Shown: piece after piece, positions 51,501 through 62,549 of the stretch | How positions within the stretch are numbered: position 1 is the first letter of the stretch | How the letters are laid out: every line of letters begins with the position of its first letter | Assembly: GCA_005503065.1 (NCBI GenBank) | Contig: SCOE01000003.1 | Location: 124,001 to 188,000 of the forward strand | Length of the DNA stretch: 64,000 nt | Source of the DNA: Comamonadaceae bacterium ALPHA2B | GTDB taxonomy: Bacteria > Pseudomonadota > Gammaproteobacteria > Burkholderiales > Burkholderiaceae_C | Reading direction: 5' to 3' | Made by a program: the position numbers and the translations under genes | The notes under the pieces: model-generated | What the model saw: the letters and a program-made list of their open reading frames with translations, nothing else | Database searches by the model: none | What the model was told of the DNA's origin: nothing

Positions 51501-52859
51501 TTGTCCAAACTGATCAACGGCATCCTGGCCGCCGAGGAGCTTGTCGCCTCTCGCGTCGCCTACACCGTCAAGACCTACCCTCGCCATCTGACAGCGGCCA
51601 TCGCCGCCATGCTGCTGTGTGCTGGCGGCGGTGCCTTCGCCGTGGCCTCGCTGGGTCCCGACGCGTCCGACCTGCCCATCCACCAGGTGCTCGAGGCCGT
51701 GGCCCCGCTGCCGGTCGCGAGCCAGAGCGAAGTGCTCGATGCACTCAGCTTCACGCTGTTCCGCAGCGAGCAGAGCCGCTCCGGCGACACGGCCGAGGCG
51801 CTGCTCAAGCGCCTGGGCGTGATCGACCCGGCCGCAGCCGCCTTCGTTCGCGGCAGCGGCGATGCGCGCACGGCCTTCTTCAACCGCGTCGGGCGCACCA
51901 TCAATGCCGAGGTGGGACAGGACAACAGCCTGCGCAAGCTCACGGCGCGCTGGATTCCCGACGGCGACGGCGGCTTCAAGCGCTTCGTGGTGGAGCGGCT
52001 GCCGGCCGGCTTCGTTGCCCGCACCGAGACCGACACGCTGACCCCCGGCACGCGCCTGGCCAGCGGCATCGTGCGCAGCTCGCTCTTCGCCGCCACCGAC
52101 GAGGCCCGCATCCCCGACGCCGTCGCCAGCCAGTTGGCCGACATCTTCCAGGGCGACGTGGACTTCCGCCAACTGCGCAAGGGCGACCGCTTCGCCGTGG
52201 TCTACGAGACCTTCGAGGCCGACGGCCAGACCATGCGCACCGGCCGCGTGCTCTCGGCCGAGTTCGAGAACAACGGCAAGACCTGGCAGGCCATGTGGTA
52301 CCAGGAGCCCGGCCAGAAGGGCGGCTACTACCGGCCCAACGGCGACAGCCTGCGCAAGGCCTACCTGAGCTCGCCGGTCGAGTTCACGCGCGTGTCCAGC
52401 GGCTTCGCGATGCGCATGCATCCCATCCTGAACAGCTGGCGCCAGCACAACGGCATCGACTTCGCCGCTCCCACCGGCACGCCGGTGCGCACGGTGGGCG
52501 ACGGCACGGTCGATTTCGCGGGCCAGCAGAACGGCTATGGCAACATCGTCATCATCGGCCACCGCAACGGCCAGCAGACGGCCTATGCGCACCTCTCGCG
52601 CATCGACGTCAAGGAAGGCCAGGCCGTGAGCCAAGGCCAGTCCATCGGCGCCGTGGGCGCCACCGGCTGGGCCACCGGCCCCCACCTGCACTTCGAGTTC
52701 CGCATCAACGGCGAGTACCACGACCCGACGACCATCGCCCAGCAGGACGGGGGACAGCCCATCTCGGCGGCGGCGCGTCCCACCTTCGAGAAGGTGGCCA
52801 GGGCCACGCGCACCGAGCTGGCGGCCGCCTTCTCGGTGGTGCAGGCGAGCGCCGACTGA
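51501..52859 (+). CDS. M23-family peptidoglycan endopeptidase
   Basis: 452 residues with an N-terminal signal anchor (LTAAIAAMLLCAGGGAFAVASL), a middle domain (about 80-290) and a LytM/M23 domain with HNGIDFAAPTGTPV (zinc ligands in HxxxD) and GPHLHFEF (HxH, about 394-401). All metal ligands are present, so it is probably an active endopeptidase. The TTG at 51501 is the most likely start; no ATG stands upstream in frame. Divergent from tyrS. Confidence 0.86.
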   Translation: MSKLINGILAAEELVASRVAYTVKTYPRHLTAAIAAMLLCAGGGAFAVASLGPDASDLPIHQVLEAVAPLPVASQSEVLDALSFTLFRSEQSRSGDTAEALLKRLGVIDPAAAAFVRGSGDARTAFFNRVGRTINAEVGQDNSLRKLTARWIPDGDGGFKRFVVERLPAGFVARTETDTLTPGTRLASGIVRSSLFAATDEARIPDAVASQLADIFQGDVDFRQLRKGDRFAVVYETFEADGQTMRTGRVLSAEFENNGKTWQAMWYQEPGQKGGYYRPNGDSLRKAYLSSPVEFTRVSSGFAMRMHPILNSWRQHNGIDFAAPTGTPVRTVGDGTVDFAGQQNGYGNIVIIGHRNGQQTAYAHLSRIDVKEGQAVSQGQSIGAVGATGWATGPHLHFEFRINGEYHDPTTIAQQDGGQPISAAARPTFEKVARATRTELAAAFSVVQASAD

Positions 52860-52885
52860 GCGCCTCCCGCGCACCGTCACAATCC

Positions 52886-52912
52886 GAAGCGCCGCTGTTG
52901 CGGCGCTTTTCT
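52886..52912 (+). terminator. Terminator after the M23 gene
   Basis: AAGCGCCGC, loop TGTT, GCGGCGCTT followed by TTCTTTT. Confidence 0.82.
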
Positions 52913-52931
52913 TTTGGGGGATCTCACCAGC

Positions 52932-54062
52932 ATGGCCGCAGAACTCTTCATCGGGCTGATGTCGGGCACCTCGCTCGACGGCGTGGATGGCGTGGTGGCT
53001 GACTTCGGCGAAGGCGCCATCGCCGTGCGGGCGCATGCGAGCGCGCCCTTTCCCGCCGCGCTGCGCGAGGAGCTGCTGGCGCTCAACCGTCCCGAAGGCA
53101 CCCACGAGCTGCACCGCGCGGCACTCGCCGGCAATGGGCTCGCCCGCGTGTATGCGGAGGTCGTTCGCATGCTGCTCGCGGAAGCGGGCCAGGACGCCGC
53201 GCCGATCGTCGCCATCGGCGCCCACGGCCAGACCGTGCGCCATCGGCCCGGCGAGTTCGACGGCACCGGCTACACACTGCAACTGAACAACCCGGCCCTG
53301 CTGGCCGAACTGACGGGCATCGACGTGGCGGCCGACTTCCGCACGCGCGACCTCGCGGCCGGCGGCCAGGGCGCACCGCTGGTGCCGGCCTTCCATGCGG
53401 CCCTGTTCGGACGGCCCGACGAGACCGTGGCCGTGCTCAACCTCGGCGGCATCGCCAATCTGAGCGTGCTGCCCCCGGCTGCCCAGGCCGATGGCCGCGC
53501 GGTGCTCGGCTTCGACTGCGGACCAGCCAACGCGCTGATGGACCACTGGTGCCAACAGCATCGCGGCATGCCCTTCGACGCCGGAGGCGCCTGGGCCGCC
53601 AGTGGCCAAGTCCATCCCGGCCTGCTGGCGCGCCTGCTGGCCGAGCCCTACTTTGCGCGGCCCGCCCCGAAGAGCACCGGCCGCGACCTGTTCCATCCCG
53701 GGTGGCTGGCCGCGGCGCTCGGCCTGGAGACGCCGCCCGCACCCCAGGACGTGCAGGCCACGCTGGCCGAGCTCACCGCGGAAAGTGCCGCCCGGGCCGT
53801 GCGCGAGGCCGCCGGCGAGGCACGCACGCTGATCGTCTGCGGCGGCGGCGCGCTCAATGCGCACCTGATGGCGCGGCTCGCGGCCCTGCTGCCCGGGCTG
53901 GCTGTACTTTCCTCCGAAGCGCGCGGCCTCCCGCCGCAACAGGTGGAAGCCACGGCCTTCGCCTGGCTGGCGCGCCGTACCGTTCGGCGTGAGCCGGGCA
54001 ACCTGGCCAGCGTGACGGGCGCCCGCGGCGCGCGGGTGCTGGGCGCCGTCTATCCGGCCTGA
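52932..54062 (+). CDS. anmK: Anhydro-N-acetylmuramic acid kinase
   Basis: 376 residues: FIGLMSGTSLDGVDGV (ATP-binding start), GAHGQTVRH, TDFRTRD-like ADFRTRDLAAGGQGAPLVPAFH and the end CGGGALNAHLM. Phosphorylates anhydroMurNAc in cell-wall recycling. Start at ATG 52932; an upstream TTG is not needed. Confidence 0.94.
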   Translation: MAAELFIGLMSGTSLDGVDGVVADFGEGAIAVRAHASAPFPAALREELLALNRPEGTHELHRAALAGNGLARVYAEVVRMLLAEAGQDAAPIVAIGAHGQTVRHRPGEFDGTGYTLQLNNPALLAELTGIDVAADFRTRDLAAGGQGAPLVPAFHAALFGRPDETVAVLNLGGIANLSVLPPAAQADGRAVLGFDCGPANALMDHWCQQHRGMPFDAGGAWAASGQVHPGLLARLLAEPYFARPAPKSTGRDLFHPGWLAAALGLETPPAPQDVQATLAELTAESAARAVREAAGEARTLIVCGGGALNAHLMARLAALLPGLAVLSSEARGLPPQQVEATAFAWLARRTVRREPGNLASVTGARGARVLGAVYPA

Positions 54063-54067
54063 GTTTT

Positions 54068-54127
54068 CGAATCAAAAGTGGCTGCAGCGCCCGCGGGAGG
54101 GGCGCGAGCAGCTATCAAAATGAGAGC
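54068..54127. repeat. Dispersed palindromic repeat, copy B
   Basis: GAATCAAAAGTGGCTGCAGCGCCCG, then GGGCGCGAGCAGCTATCAAAATGAGAGC: the most complete copy, between convergent anmK and mdtD. Its arms (CTGC...GCGCCC / GGGCGC...GCAG) can pair. Confidence 0.65.
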
Positions 54128-54129
54128 AA

Positions 54130-55581
54130 TCAGCCGTGACCGGAGACTTCCGGGCCATCGAGCTGCGGCGCCCGCGCCTCGGCGGGCAGCTGCCAGAACA
54201 CCGCGGCCGAAGCCAGCGTGATCAGCCCCACCGTGACGAAGGTGGCCTGGAAGGCTTCGAGCGCAGCGCCTGGCGTACCGGTCCCGCCGAAGGCCGCGCT
54301 GAAGCCCGACAGCACCGCACCGGCCACGGCCACGCCCAGGCTCATGGCCAGCATTTGCACCATCGACAGCAAACTGTTGCCGCTGCTGGCGCTGGCGCCG
54401 TCCAGGTCCTTGAGCGTGATGGTGTTCATGGCCGTGAACTGCAATGAGTTGAAGGCACCGAAGGCCGCGAGCTGCAGCACGCGCAGCCACAGCGGCTCGC
54501 CCGGCGTCGCCAGGGCGAAGCTGGCCATCAGCAGGCCGATGATCGCGGTGTTGCCGACCAGCACGTTGCGGTAGCCGAAGCGCAGGATGAGCGGCGTCGC
54601 CACCCGCTTCATCGCCATGCCGGCCAGCGCCGTCGGCAGCATCATCAGCCCCGCCTGCAGCGGCGAGTACCCCAGCGAGATCTGCAGCGAGATCGGGATC
54701 AGAAAGGGCATCGCGCCGCTGCCCAGCCGGCAGAACAGGTTGCCCAGCAGCCCCACCGAGAGCGTGCGCACGCGGAACAGCTGCGTCGAGAACAGCGGCT
54801 GCGGATGCCGCACCGCGTGCAGCCAGTACACCACCAGCGCCGCGAATCCGAATACGCCCAGTACCAGCGTGCCGGCCTGGCGCAGGCCCAGGTCGGAACC
54901 ACCCTCGATGGCCAGTGAAATGGCAACCATGCCGAAGGCCAGCAGCGCATAGCCCCAGAGGTCGAAGCGGCCGGTCTGCTCGGCCCGCGCGTCGGGCATG
55001 AAGCGCTGCGTAGCGACCAATCCGATGAGCCCCACCGGCAGGTTGATGAGGAAGATCCAGTGCCACGACGCGTACTGCACCAACCACCCGCCGAGCGTCG
55101 GCCCCAGCAGCGGCCCGATCAGGCCCGGAATCGCAACGAAGCTCATCGCCTGCAGGAACTCGCCGCGTGGGAAGGTGCGCAGCACCGAGAGCCGCCCCAC
55201 CGGCAGCAGCAGCGCACCGCCCAGCCCCTGCAGCACCCGCGCCGCCACCAGTTCGCCCAAGCCGCGGGAGGCCGCACAGGCCAGCGAGCCGAGCGAGAAC
55301 AGCGCGATCGCCAGCATGAACACGCGCCGCGTGCCGAAGCGGTCGGCCAGCCAGCCGGATGCCGGGATCAGCATCGCCATCGTCAGCGAATAGGCCACGA
55401 TCACCGACTGCATGCGCAACGGGCTTTCACCCAGGCTCGCGGCCATCGCCGGCAGCGCCGTGTTGATGATGGTCGCGTCCAGCGTCTGCATGAAGAAGCC
55501 GATCGCGACCAGCCACAGCAGCACGCGGCGGCTGGCGGCATCGGGTGACGGATCGGCGATGACGGGCGTCGGTGCGCTCAT
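54130..55581 (-). CDS. mdtD: MFS transporter, MdtD-like (DHA2 family)
   Basis: 483 residues, about 14 membrane helices; motif A GWLADRFGTRRVF, motif C-like GPLLGPTLGGWLV. The start FFMQTLDATIINTALPAMAASLGESPL and the end LKDLDGASASSGNSLLSMVQMLAMSLGV follow E. coli MdtD closely. Putative drug or metabolite exporter; substrate unknown. Confidence 0.88.
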   Translation of the reverse strand: MSAPTPVIADPSPDAASRRVLLWLVAIGFFMQTLDATIINTALPAMAASLGESPLRMQSVIVAYSLTMAMLIPASGWLADRFGTRRVFMLAIALFSLGSLACAASRGLGELVAARVLQGLGGALLLPVGRLSVLRTFPRGEFLQAMSFVAIPGLIGPLLGPTLGGWLVQYASWHWIFLINLPVGLIGLVATQRFMPDARAEQTGRFDLWGYALLAFGMVAISLAIEGGSDLGLRQAGTLVLGVFGFAALVVYWLHAVRHPQPLFSTQLFRVRTLSVGLLGNLFCRLGSGAMPFLIPISLQISLGYSPLQAGLMMLPTALAGMAMKRVATPLILRFGYRNVLVGNTAIIGLLMASFALATPGEPLWLRVLQLAAFGAFNSLQFTAMNTITLKDLDGASASSGNSLLSMVQMLAMSLGVAVAGAVLSGFSAAFGGTGTPGAALEAFQATFVTVGLITLASAAVFWQLPAEARAPQLDGPEVSGHG

Positions 55582-55638
55582 GGTCTTCGGGCTTTCTGGA
55601 GCGGGGGCCTCACGGCCGGCGGCGGGCGCCGCGGGAAC

Positions 55639-55662
55639 GAAAAAGCCGCCCGAAGGCGGCTG
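55639..55662 (-). terminator. Terminator of erpA (minus direction)
   Basis: GCCGCC, loop CGAA, GGCGGC with an A5 run on its left, that is a T run when read on the minus strand after erpA. Confidence 0.82.
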
Positions 55663-55725
55663 GACCGGTCAAATGTGGGGGCGCGGGGTGGTGGTCGGTG
55701 TGCGCCCGCCCGGTCAAGATGCAGA

Positions 55726-56097
55726 TCAGGCCGAGAAGCTCGAGCCGCAGCCGCAGGTGCTGGTGGCGTTCGGATTCTTGATCACGAACTGGGCGCCCTG
55801 CAGGTCTTCCTTGTAGTCGATCTCGGCACCGACGAGGTACTGGTAACTCATCGCGTCGATGAGCAGCGACACGCCGTTCTTGGTCATCGTCGTGTCGTCG
55901 TCGTTCGTGATCTCGTCGAACGTAAAACCGTACTGGAAGCCCGAGCAGCCGCCACCCTGCACGAACACGCGCAGTTTCAGGTCGGGATTGCCCTCTTCGG
56001 CGATCAGGTCCGCCACCTTGGCGGCCGCACTGTCGGTGAAGACGATCGGCTCGGGCATCTGGCTGGGGGTGCTGATGGTTTCGGCAACTGCGCTCAT
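55726..56097 (-). CDS. erpA: Iron-sulfur cluster insertion protein ErpA
   Basis: 123 residues, A-type carrier with the three cluster cysteines GGGCSGF and [10 protein letters not shown]. The family end CGCGSSF(S)A is intact. Delivers Fe-S clusters to target enzymes. Single gene between mdtD and rpsI on the same strand. Confidence 0.94.
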   Translation of the reverse strand: MSAVAETISTPSQMPEPIVFTDSAAAKVADLIAEEGNPDLKLRVFVQGGGCSGFQYGFTFDEITNDDDTTMTKNGVSLLIDAMSYQYLVGAEIDYKEDLQGAQFVIKNPNATSTCGCGSSFSA

Positions 56098-56171
56098 GGA
56101 TGGTTCTCCGTGGGGGCCGCCATCCGCAAGATAGCGAGCGGCCAATGAGGGGGATGCTACCCCAGACGAAG

Positions 56172-56194
56172 AAAAACCGCCTCGAGGGCGGTCT
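56172..56194 (-). terminator. Terminator of the rplM-rpsI operon (minus direction)
   Basis: Read on the minus strand: ACCGCC, loop CTCGA, GGCGGT and T5. About 130 bp after rpsI. Confidence 0.8.
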
Positions 56195-56324
56195 TTCCAG
56201 GCAATGTCTGCCAAGCGTATGAGATTTGCGTCGCGAGCCGCCGCAGGGCAAGGCGCAAACCGGAGCCGGACTCGCGTCCGGCGAGGATTTGCAACGCCGC
56301 CATGCGGTGGCGCAGCAGCAAAGC

Positions 56325-56717
56325 TCAGCGCTTGGAGAACTGCTTGCGGCGGCGTGCGGAGTGCAGACCGACCTTCTTGCGTTCCACTTCGCGGGCGTCA
56401 CGGGTGACGAAACCGGCCTGGCTCAGCACCGGCTTGAGGTTCGCGTCGTAGTCGATCAGCGCGCGGGTGATGCCGTGGCGGGTCGCGCCGGCCTGGCCGG
56501 ATTCGCCGCCGCCGTGGACGTTGACCTGGATGTCGAAGGTCTCGACGTTGTCGGTCAGCACCAGGGGCTGCTTGGCAATCATGATCGAGGTCTGGCGGCC
56601 GAAAAACTCTTCGATCGCCTTGGCGTTCACCGTGATCTTGCCGGTGCCCTTCTTGAGAAACACGCGGGCGACGCTGGACTTGCGACGGCCGGTGCCATTG
56701 TTCCAATCACCAATCAT
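56325..56717 (-). CDS. rpsI: 30S ribosomal protein S9
   Basis: 130 residues, complete: [21 protein letters not shown] and the basic end [14 protein letters not shown] that reaches the decoding centre. Directly follows rplM. Confidence 0.97.
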   Translation of the reverse strand: MIGDWNNGTGRRKSSVARVFLKKGTGKITVNAKAIEEFFGRQTSIMIAKQPLVLTDNVETFDIQVNVHGGGESGQAGATRHGITRALIDYDANLKPVLSQAGFVTRDAREVERKKVGLHSARRRKQFSKR

Positions 56718-56728
56718 CTCAAGGCTCC

Positions 56729-57157
56729 TTAGATTTCCAGCGGCTTGGGCTGCTGGGCGGTGTGCGGATGCTCTGCACCGCCGTACACCTTGAGTTTCTT
56801 GATCATCGCGTAGCCGAGCGGGCCCTTGGGCAGCATGCCCTTGACAGCCTTCTCGAGCGCACGGCCGGGGTGCTTGGCCTGCATGTCGCGGAAGTTGGTG
56901 GCCGTGATGCCGCCGGGGAAGCCCGAATGGCGGTAGTACACCTTGTCGAGCGACTTGGTGCCGGTGACCTTGAGCTTGGAGGCGTTGACGATGACGATGA
57001 AATCGCCGGTGTCGACGTGAGGCGTGTAAATGGCCTTGTGCTTGCCGCGCAGTCGGAGGGCCACTTCGCTGGCTACCCGTCCGAGGACCTTGTCGGTCGC
57101 GTCAATCACAAACCACTCGTGCACGACCTCAGCGGGCTTTGCGCTGAAAGTGGACAT
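56729..57157 (-). CDS. rplM: 50S ribosomal protein L13
   Basis: 142 residues starting at ATG 57157 ([15 protein letters not shown]), with [20 protein letters not shown] and [10 protein letters not shown] longer frame exists upstream but carries no conserved residues. First gene of the rplM-rpsI operon. Confidence 0.97.
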   Translation of the reverse strand: MSTFSAKPAEVVHEWFVIDATDKVLGRVASEVALRLRGKHKAIYTPHVDTGDFIVIVNASKLKVTGTKSLDKVYYRHSGFPGGITATNFRDMQAKHPGRALEKAVKGMLPKGPLGYAMIKKLKVYGGAEHPHTAQQPKPLEI

Positions 57158-57448
57158 GAGTTTTCCTGAAAAGGAGGTTTGCTGAGGGCCCTTTTCCACG
57201 GTCGGTCTTCCTCTGAAGGGAAGCTCTTAGGTGGGAGAAATGCCTGGGATCCGGAGGATCGAAGGCGTCTTTGCCGCGGGGCCCGAAATCGCTGCAAAGC
57301 CCACGATTATAGATCGGCCAGCGCGGCGGGGCAATTTCCTGCCTGCGCAAAAGATCCGGGCGCGCCCAACCCGACCGACAATCAGGGATTACCGGCGGCG
57401 GCGCCCGCCACGGCATCGACCGCGCTCCCACCCAGGATTCAGCCCCTC

Positions 57449-58351
57449 ATGTTCAGCTACCGCCACGCCTTTCACGCCGGCAACCACGCCGATGTGCTCA
57501 AACACACGGTGCTGATCGCCACTCTCGAGCACCTGCTCGAAAAGCCCACGCCGGTCACGGTGGTCGACACCCATGCCGGGGCCGGCCTGTACCGGCTCGA
57601 CGGCGACTACGCCGGCACCAGCGGCGAGGCCGCCGATGGCGTGCTGCGCCTGCTGGGGCCCGCGGCCAACGACGCTGCGGCGCAACCGTTGCCACCGGCC
57701 CTCGCCCGCTACCTGGAGGTCGTGCGCAGCTTCAACCGCGGCGGCCAGGCCCGCGTCTACCCCGGATCGCCGTTCATCACCCACCACCTGCTGCGCGACG
57801 ACGACAAGCTCAAGCTCTACGAACTGCACCCGACCGACGCGCGCACGCTGGACGCCAACATCGCCCAACTCGACGCCGGCCGGCAGATCGCCGTGCTGCG
57901 CGAGGACGGCTTCGGCAGCGCCACCAAGTTCCTGCCGCCGCCCTCCCGCCGGGCGCTGGTGCTCGTGGATCCGAGTTATGAACTGAAAACCGACTATGGC
58001 CGCACGGCAGCCTTCATCGGCGAGGCGGTGAAGCGCTTCGCCACCGGCGTGTACGCCGTGTGGTATCCCATCATTCCCCGGCCCGAGGCGCACGACCTCC
58101 CGCGCAGGCTCAAGACGCTGGCCAACAAGGCCGGCAAACCCTGGCTGCATGCAACGCTGACGGTCAAGTCGAGCAAGCTCACCACCAACGCGGCCGGCGA
58201 GACGCAGCGGCCGGGCCTGCCCGCCAGCGGGATGTTCCTGATCAATCCGCCTTACGTGCTGGCCGACCAGTTGCGCCCCGCCCTCGCGCACCTGGCAGAG
58301 GTGCTGGCCCAGGACCGCCACGCGGGATTCACGGTCGAGGCAGGGGGCTGA
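57449..58351 (+). CDS. rlmJ: 23S rRNA (A2030-N6) methyltransferase RlmJ
   Basis: 300 residues; start MFSYRHAFHAGNHADVLKH is diagnostic, with VVDTHAGAGLY (SAM loop) and LVDPSYE (DPPY-type motif with S). Divergent from rplM; the start is ATG 57449. The 290-bp gap to rplM contains the ribosomal operon leader and promoter region, with no further gene seen. Confidence 0.92.
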   Translation: MFSYRHAFHAGNHADVLKHTVLIATLEHLLEKPTPVTVVDTHAGAGLYRLDGDYAGTSGEAADGVLRLLGPAANDAAAQPLPPALARYLEVVRSFNRGGQARVYPGSPFITHHLLRDDDKLKLYELHPTDARTLDANIAQLDAGRQIAVLREDGFGSATKFLPPPSRRALVLVDPSYELKTDYGRTAAFIGEAVKRFATGVYAVWYPIIPRPEAHDLPRRLKTLANKAGKPWLHATLTVKSSKLTTNAAGETQRPGLPASGMFLINPPYVLADQLRPALAHLAEVLAQDRHAGFTVEAGG

Positions 58352-58615
58352 CAGGGCGCATCCGCGGTGGACCGGTGCGGATTCCGTCACGCGAAGCTCC
58401 ACGCTCATGCGCGTCATCGCCGCCAAGAAGTGTCGATTTATCACTGCCGCTTCGCGATGCCGCCCTTCGGAGTGCGGCGCGTCGCACGAAGGCGTCAGGG
58501 AGAAGAGAAGGAAGGCCGGGCCTGGGAGTCGCATCGCACGAGTCGGTTCAGCCCAAGTCCAGGGGCCACGCTGCCAGGCGGGGCCGCGTGACCTCTAAAG
58601 GACATGGCGTCTTGC
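58352..58615. other. Gene-free stretch between rlmJ and rlpA
   Basis: 264 bp with several short overlapping frames in all directions but no ribosome site or recognisable protein. It holds GC-rich inverted words (GCCCTTCGGAGTGCGGCGCG and neighbours) and nothing I can identify as a gene or clear terminator. Confidence 0.5.
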
Positions 58616-59326
58616 CTAGCGGCGACGCCGCGATGCCTGCGCCGTCTTCCTGGGGCGTGGATCCGGCCTCGGCGCTTCGGCGAGGCCACTGCCACTGGCA
58701 TCGTCGGATGGCGCAATCGCCAAACCGTTGCAACGCCCGCCTTCGGCCGCGATGCGTGTCAGCGCCACCTGCTTGATGCCCAGGCCCACCATCTGCAACT
58801 GCTCCGCCGCCGCCTGGCTCAGGTCAATGATGCGGCCGGCCGCATAGGGGCCGCGATCGTTCACCCGCACCAGCACCTCGCGGCCATTGACCAGGCTGCG
58901 AACGCAAAGGCGCGTGCCGAAGGGCAATGTCTTGTGGGCCGCGGTGAAGGCGCTCATGTCGAAGCGCTCGCCACTGGCCGTCCTGCGCTGGTGGAACTGC
59001 AGCCCGTACCACGAGGCGCCGCCGCGCTGGAACACTTCGCCGGGCGGGCTGTCACCTGGCACGCCGTCATCCGGAGGCAGATCGCCGTCGGTTCCCACTG
59101 CGAGGTCATAGCGGACCGACGCGACACGAGAGCGCGGCGCATCCGCTGGCGCCCCGCCCTGCCGCGCGAGCGGGCGCAAGGGTGCGGCCGAGGACACTCC
59201 GTCGCCGGCCTTCGTCCCGGCTCCGGATTCGCCGGGCGGCGTGGTGCAGCCGGCAAGCGCCAGCGCCAGGCCGACACACGCCAGCCACGAACCGCCGCGA
59301 CGCAGGGCGCGGCCCGCCGCCGTCAT
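58616..59326 (-). CDS. rlpA: RlpA-like septal ring lipoprotein
   Basis: 236 residues; lipobox LALAGC near position 25. The double-psi beta-barrel domain has GGASWYGLQFHQRRTASGERFDM, LPFGTRLCVRSL and VRVNDRGPYAAGRIIDLSQAAAEQL (catalytic Glu in SGERF and Asp in VNDRGP). No C-terminal SPOR domain, unlike many RlpA proteins; the end is short and basic. The start overlaps the stop of metF. Confidence 0.88.
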   Translation of the reverse strand: MTAAGRALRRGGSWLACVGLALALAGCTTPPGESGAGTKAGDGVSSAAPLRPLARQGGAPADAPRSRVASVRYDLAVGTDGDLPPDDGVPGDSPPGEVFQRGGASWYGLQFHQRRTASGERFDMSAFTAAHKTLPFGTRLCVRSLVNGREVLVRVNDRGPYAAGRIIDLSQAAAEQLQMVGLGIKQVALTRIAAEGGRCNGLAIAPSDDASGSGLAEAPRPDPRPRKTAQASRRRR

Positions 59327-60168
59327 GCGCGCCAGCCCAGGCCCTGCAGCACGCCCAGCGTCGCCGCAGCCTGGTTCATCGTGTAGAAGTGGATCGACGG
59401 AGCGCCGCCGGCCTGCAATTGCTCCACCAGCCGCGTCACGACCTCCAGGCCGAAGGCCTTGATCGAGGCGGTGTCGTCGCCGAAGCCCTGCAGCCGCAGC
59501 CGGATCCAGCGCGGGATCTCGGCACCGCAGGCGTCCGAAAAGCGCATGAGCTGTGTCGAACTCGTGATGGGCATGATGCCCGGCACGATCGGCACGTCGA
59601 TGCCCAGCCGGCGCGCATCGTCGACGAAACGGAAATACGCGTCCGGGCTGAAGAAGTACTGCGTGATGGCCGAATGCGCGCCCGCCTTCACCTTGGTCGC
59701 GAAGGCCTGCAGGTCGGCCTCCGCCGAGCGGGCCTGCGGGTGCACTTCGGGGTAGCAGGCGACCTCGACATGGAAGTCGTCGCCACACTCCTCGCGGATG
59801 AAGCGCACCAGGTCGCTCGCGTAGTGGAACTCGCCGCCCACGCCATAACCGCTGGGCAGATCGCCGCGCAGGGCCACGAGCCGGCGCACGCCCATGCCCT
59901 TGAGCTCGGCGAGCTGCGTGCGCACGGTGTCGCGCGTGGCGCCGATGCACGAGAAATGACTCGCCGCATTCACGCCCTCGGCCAGGATCTCCTGCACGGC
60001 GCCGAAGGTGCCGGCCTGCGTGGAGCCGCCCGCGCCATAGGTGACCGAGCAGAACTCGGGCCGGTACGCGTACAGCTGCTGACGCACGGCACGCAGCTTG
60101 ACCACGCCTTCGGGCGTCTTGGGCGGGAAGAACTCGAAACTCAGGGGCAAACGTTCGGGGGTGGCCAT
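59323..60168 (-). CDS. metF: 5,10-methylenetetrahydrofolate reductase
   Basis: 281 residues: SFEFFPPKTPEG start, SVTYGAGGSTQ, LRGDLPSGYG and ITQYFF are all family motifs. Makes 5-methyl-THF for methionine synthesis. Start at ATG 60168 (MATPERL) rather than an upstream ATG in a Thr-rich stretch. In operon with ahcY and tlyA, so it is expected to follow SAH levels through the riboswitch. Confidence 0.95.
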   Translation of the reverse strand: MATPERLPLSFEFFPPKTPEGVVKLRAVRQQLYAYRPEFCSVTYGAGGSTQAGTFGAVQEILAEGVNAASHFSCIGATRDTVRTQLAELKGMGVRRLVALRGDLPSGYGVGGEFHYASDLVRFIREECGDDFHVEVACYPEVHPQARSAEADLQAFATKVKAGAHSAITQYFFSPDAYFRFVDDARRLGIDVPIVPGIMPITSSTQLMRFSDACGAEIPRWIRLRLQGFGDDTASIKAFGLEVVTRLVEQLQAGGAPSIHFYTMNQAAATLGVLQGLGWRA

Positions 60169-60211
60169 CGCCAGGGTCCTCTCGTGTCTTGTCGTTGTGG
60201 TGGTCGTCGTC

Positions 60212-61009
60212 TCAGGCACGCGCCGCGTGGACGAAGAACTCGCGGTTGCCGTCGCCTCCCGCGATCGGACTGTCCAGCCATTTCAGCACACGCAGCCCGG
60301 CGCTTTCGCAACCGGCCCGCACCCGCTCTTCGACCATGGCGTACAGCGCCGGGTCGCGCACGATGCCGCCCTTGCCGATCTGCGCGGGCTGCAGCTCGAA
60401 CTGCGGCTTGACCAGCATCAGCAGGTCGCCGCCTTGCGCCAGCAGCGGCGCCAGCGCGGGCAGCACCAGCGTGAGGGAGATGAAGGACAGGTCGCCGACG
60501 ATCAGGTCGAAGGCCAGCCCATTTTCAAGCTCAAATCGGGCTCCGGCGCCCGTCCCGCCTGCACATGCAGCTATCAATTCAGGAGCATTCAGCGTGCGCG
60601 CATTCACGCGCTCGATCGCCGTGACGCGCGCATCGCCGCGCAGCCGCTCGTGCAACTGCCCGTGGCCGACGTCGATGCCCACCACATGCGCAGCACCACG
60701 CTGCAGCAGGCAGTCGGTGAAGCCGCCGGTGGACTGGCCCACGTCCAGGCACAGCCGGCCTGCGACCTCGACGCCCGCGGCATCCAGCGCGCCTTCGAGC
60801 TTCAGCCCGCCACGCGAGACGTAGCGCGCCCCGGCCGCGTCGGCGAGATCCAGCTCGGCGCCGTCGGGCACCACGTCGCCATTCTTGGCAACCGTCCGCC
60901 ATGCCTCGCCCGCATGCAGGCGCCAGCGCAGGCCGCCGGCGATGAGCCGGGCCGCCTGCGAACGGGAGACCGCAAGTCCGCGGTCGACGAGCAACTGGTC
61001 TGCGCGCAT
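60212..61009 (-). CDS. tlyA: TlyA-family rRNA methyltransferase with repeat-derived insertion
   Basis: 265 residues: N-terminal S4 domain (MRADQLLVDRGLAVSRSQAARLI), then an FtsJ-type fold with DVGQSTGGFTDCLLQRGA (SAM loop) and LIVGDLSFISLTLVLP. Between them, at about 141-160, lies APELIAACAGGTGAGARFEL, encoded by copy C of the dispersed repeat in frame; relatives usually have a short loop here. 2'-O-methylation of rRNA is the known activity of TlyA; its Proteobacterial members are less studied. Confidence 0.85.
   Translation of the reverse strand: MRADQLLVDRGLAVSRSQAARLIAGGLRWRLHAGEAWRTVAKNGDVVPDGAELDLADAAGARYVSRGGLKLEGALDAAGVEVAGRLCLDVGQSTGGFTDCLLQRGAAHVVGIDVGHGQLHERLRGDARVTAIERVNARTLNAPELIAACAGGTGAGARFELENGLAFDLIVGDLSFISLTLVLPALAPLLAQGGDLLMLVKPQFELQPAQIGKGGIVRDPALYAMVEERVRAGCESAGLRVLKWLDSPIAGGDGNREFFVHAARA
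60525..60587. repeat. Dispersed palindromic repeat, copy C, inside tlyA
   Basis: CAAATCGGGCTCCGGCGCCCGTC...GCAGCTATCAATTC matches copies A and B. It lies wholly within the tlyA coding sequence and keeps the reading frame. Confidence 0.65.
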
Positions 61010-61029
61010 GACGCGGCGCAGTTCCCGCG

Positions 61030-62475
<1,446 letters not shown>

Positions 62476-62549
62476 GCGGACTCCAAAACAGGTTTGAAAG
62501 ATGCCACTGCGTTCGGGGGAGAGATGTGAAACTCACCGCGGGGACAGCG

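Noticed and set aside
51405-53939. Minus-strand frame of 844 codons opposite the M23 and anmK genes
   Set aside because: Antisense to two well-conserved proteins; composition is that of a shadow frame.
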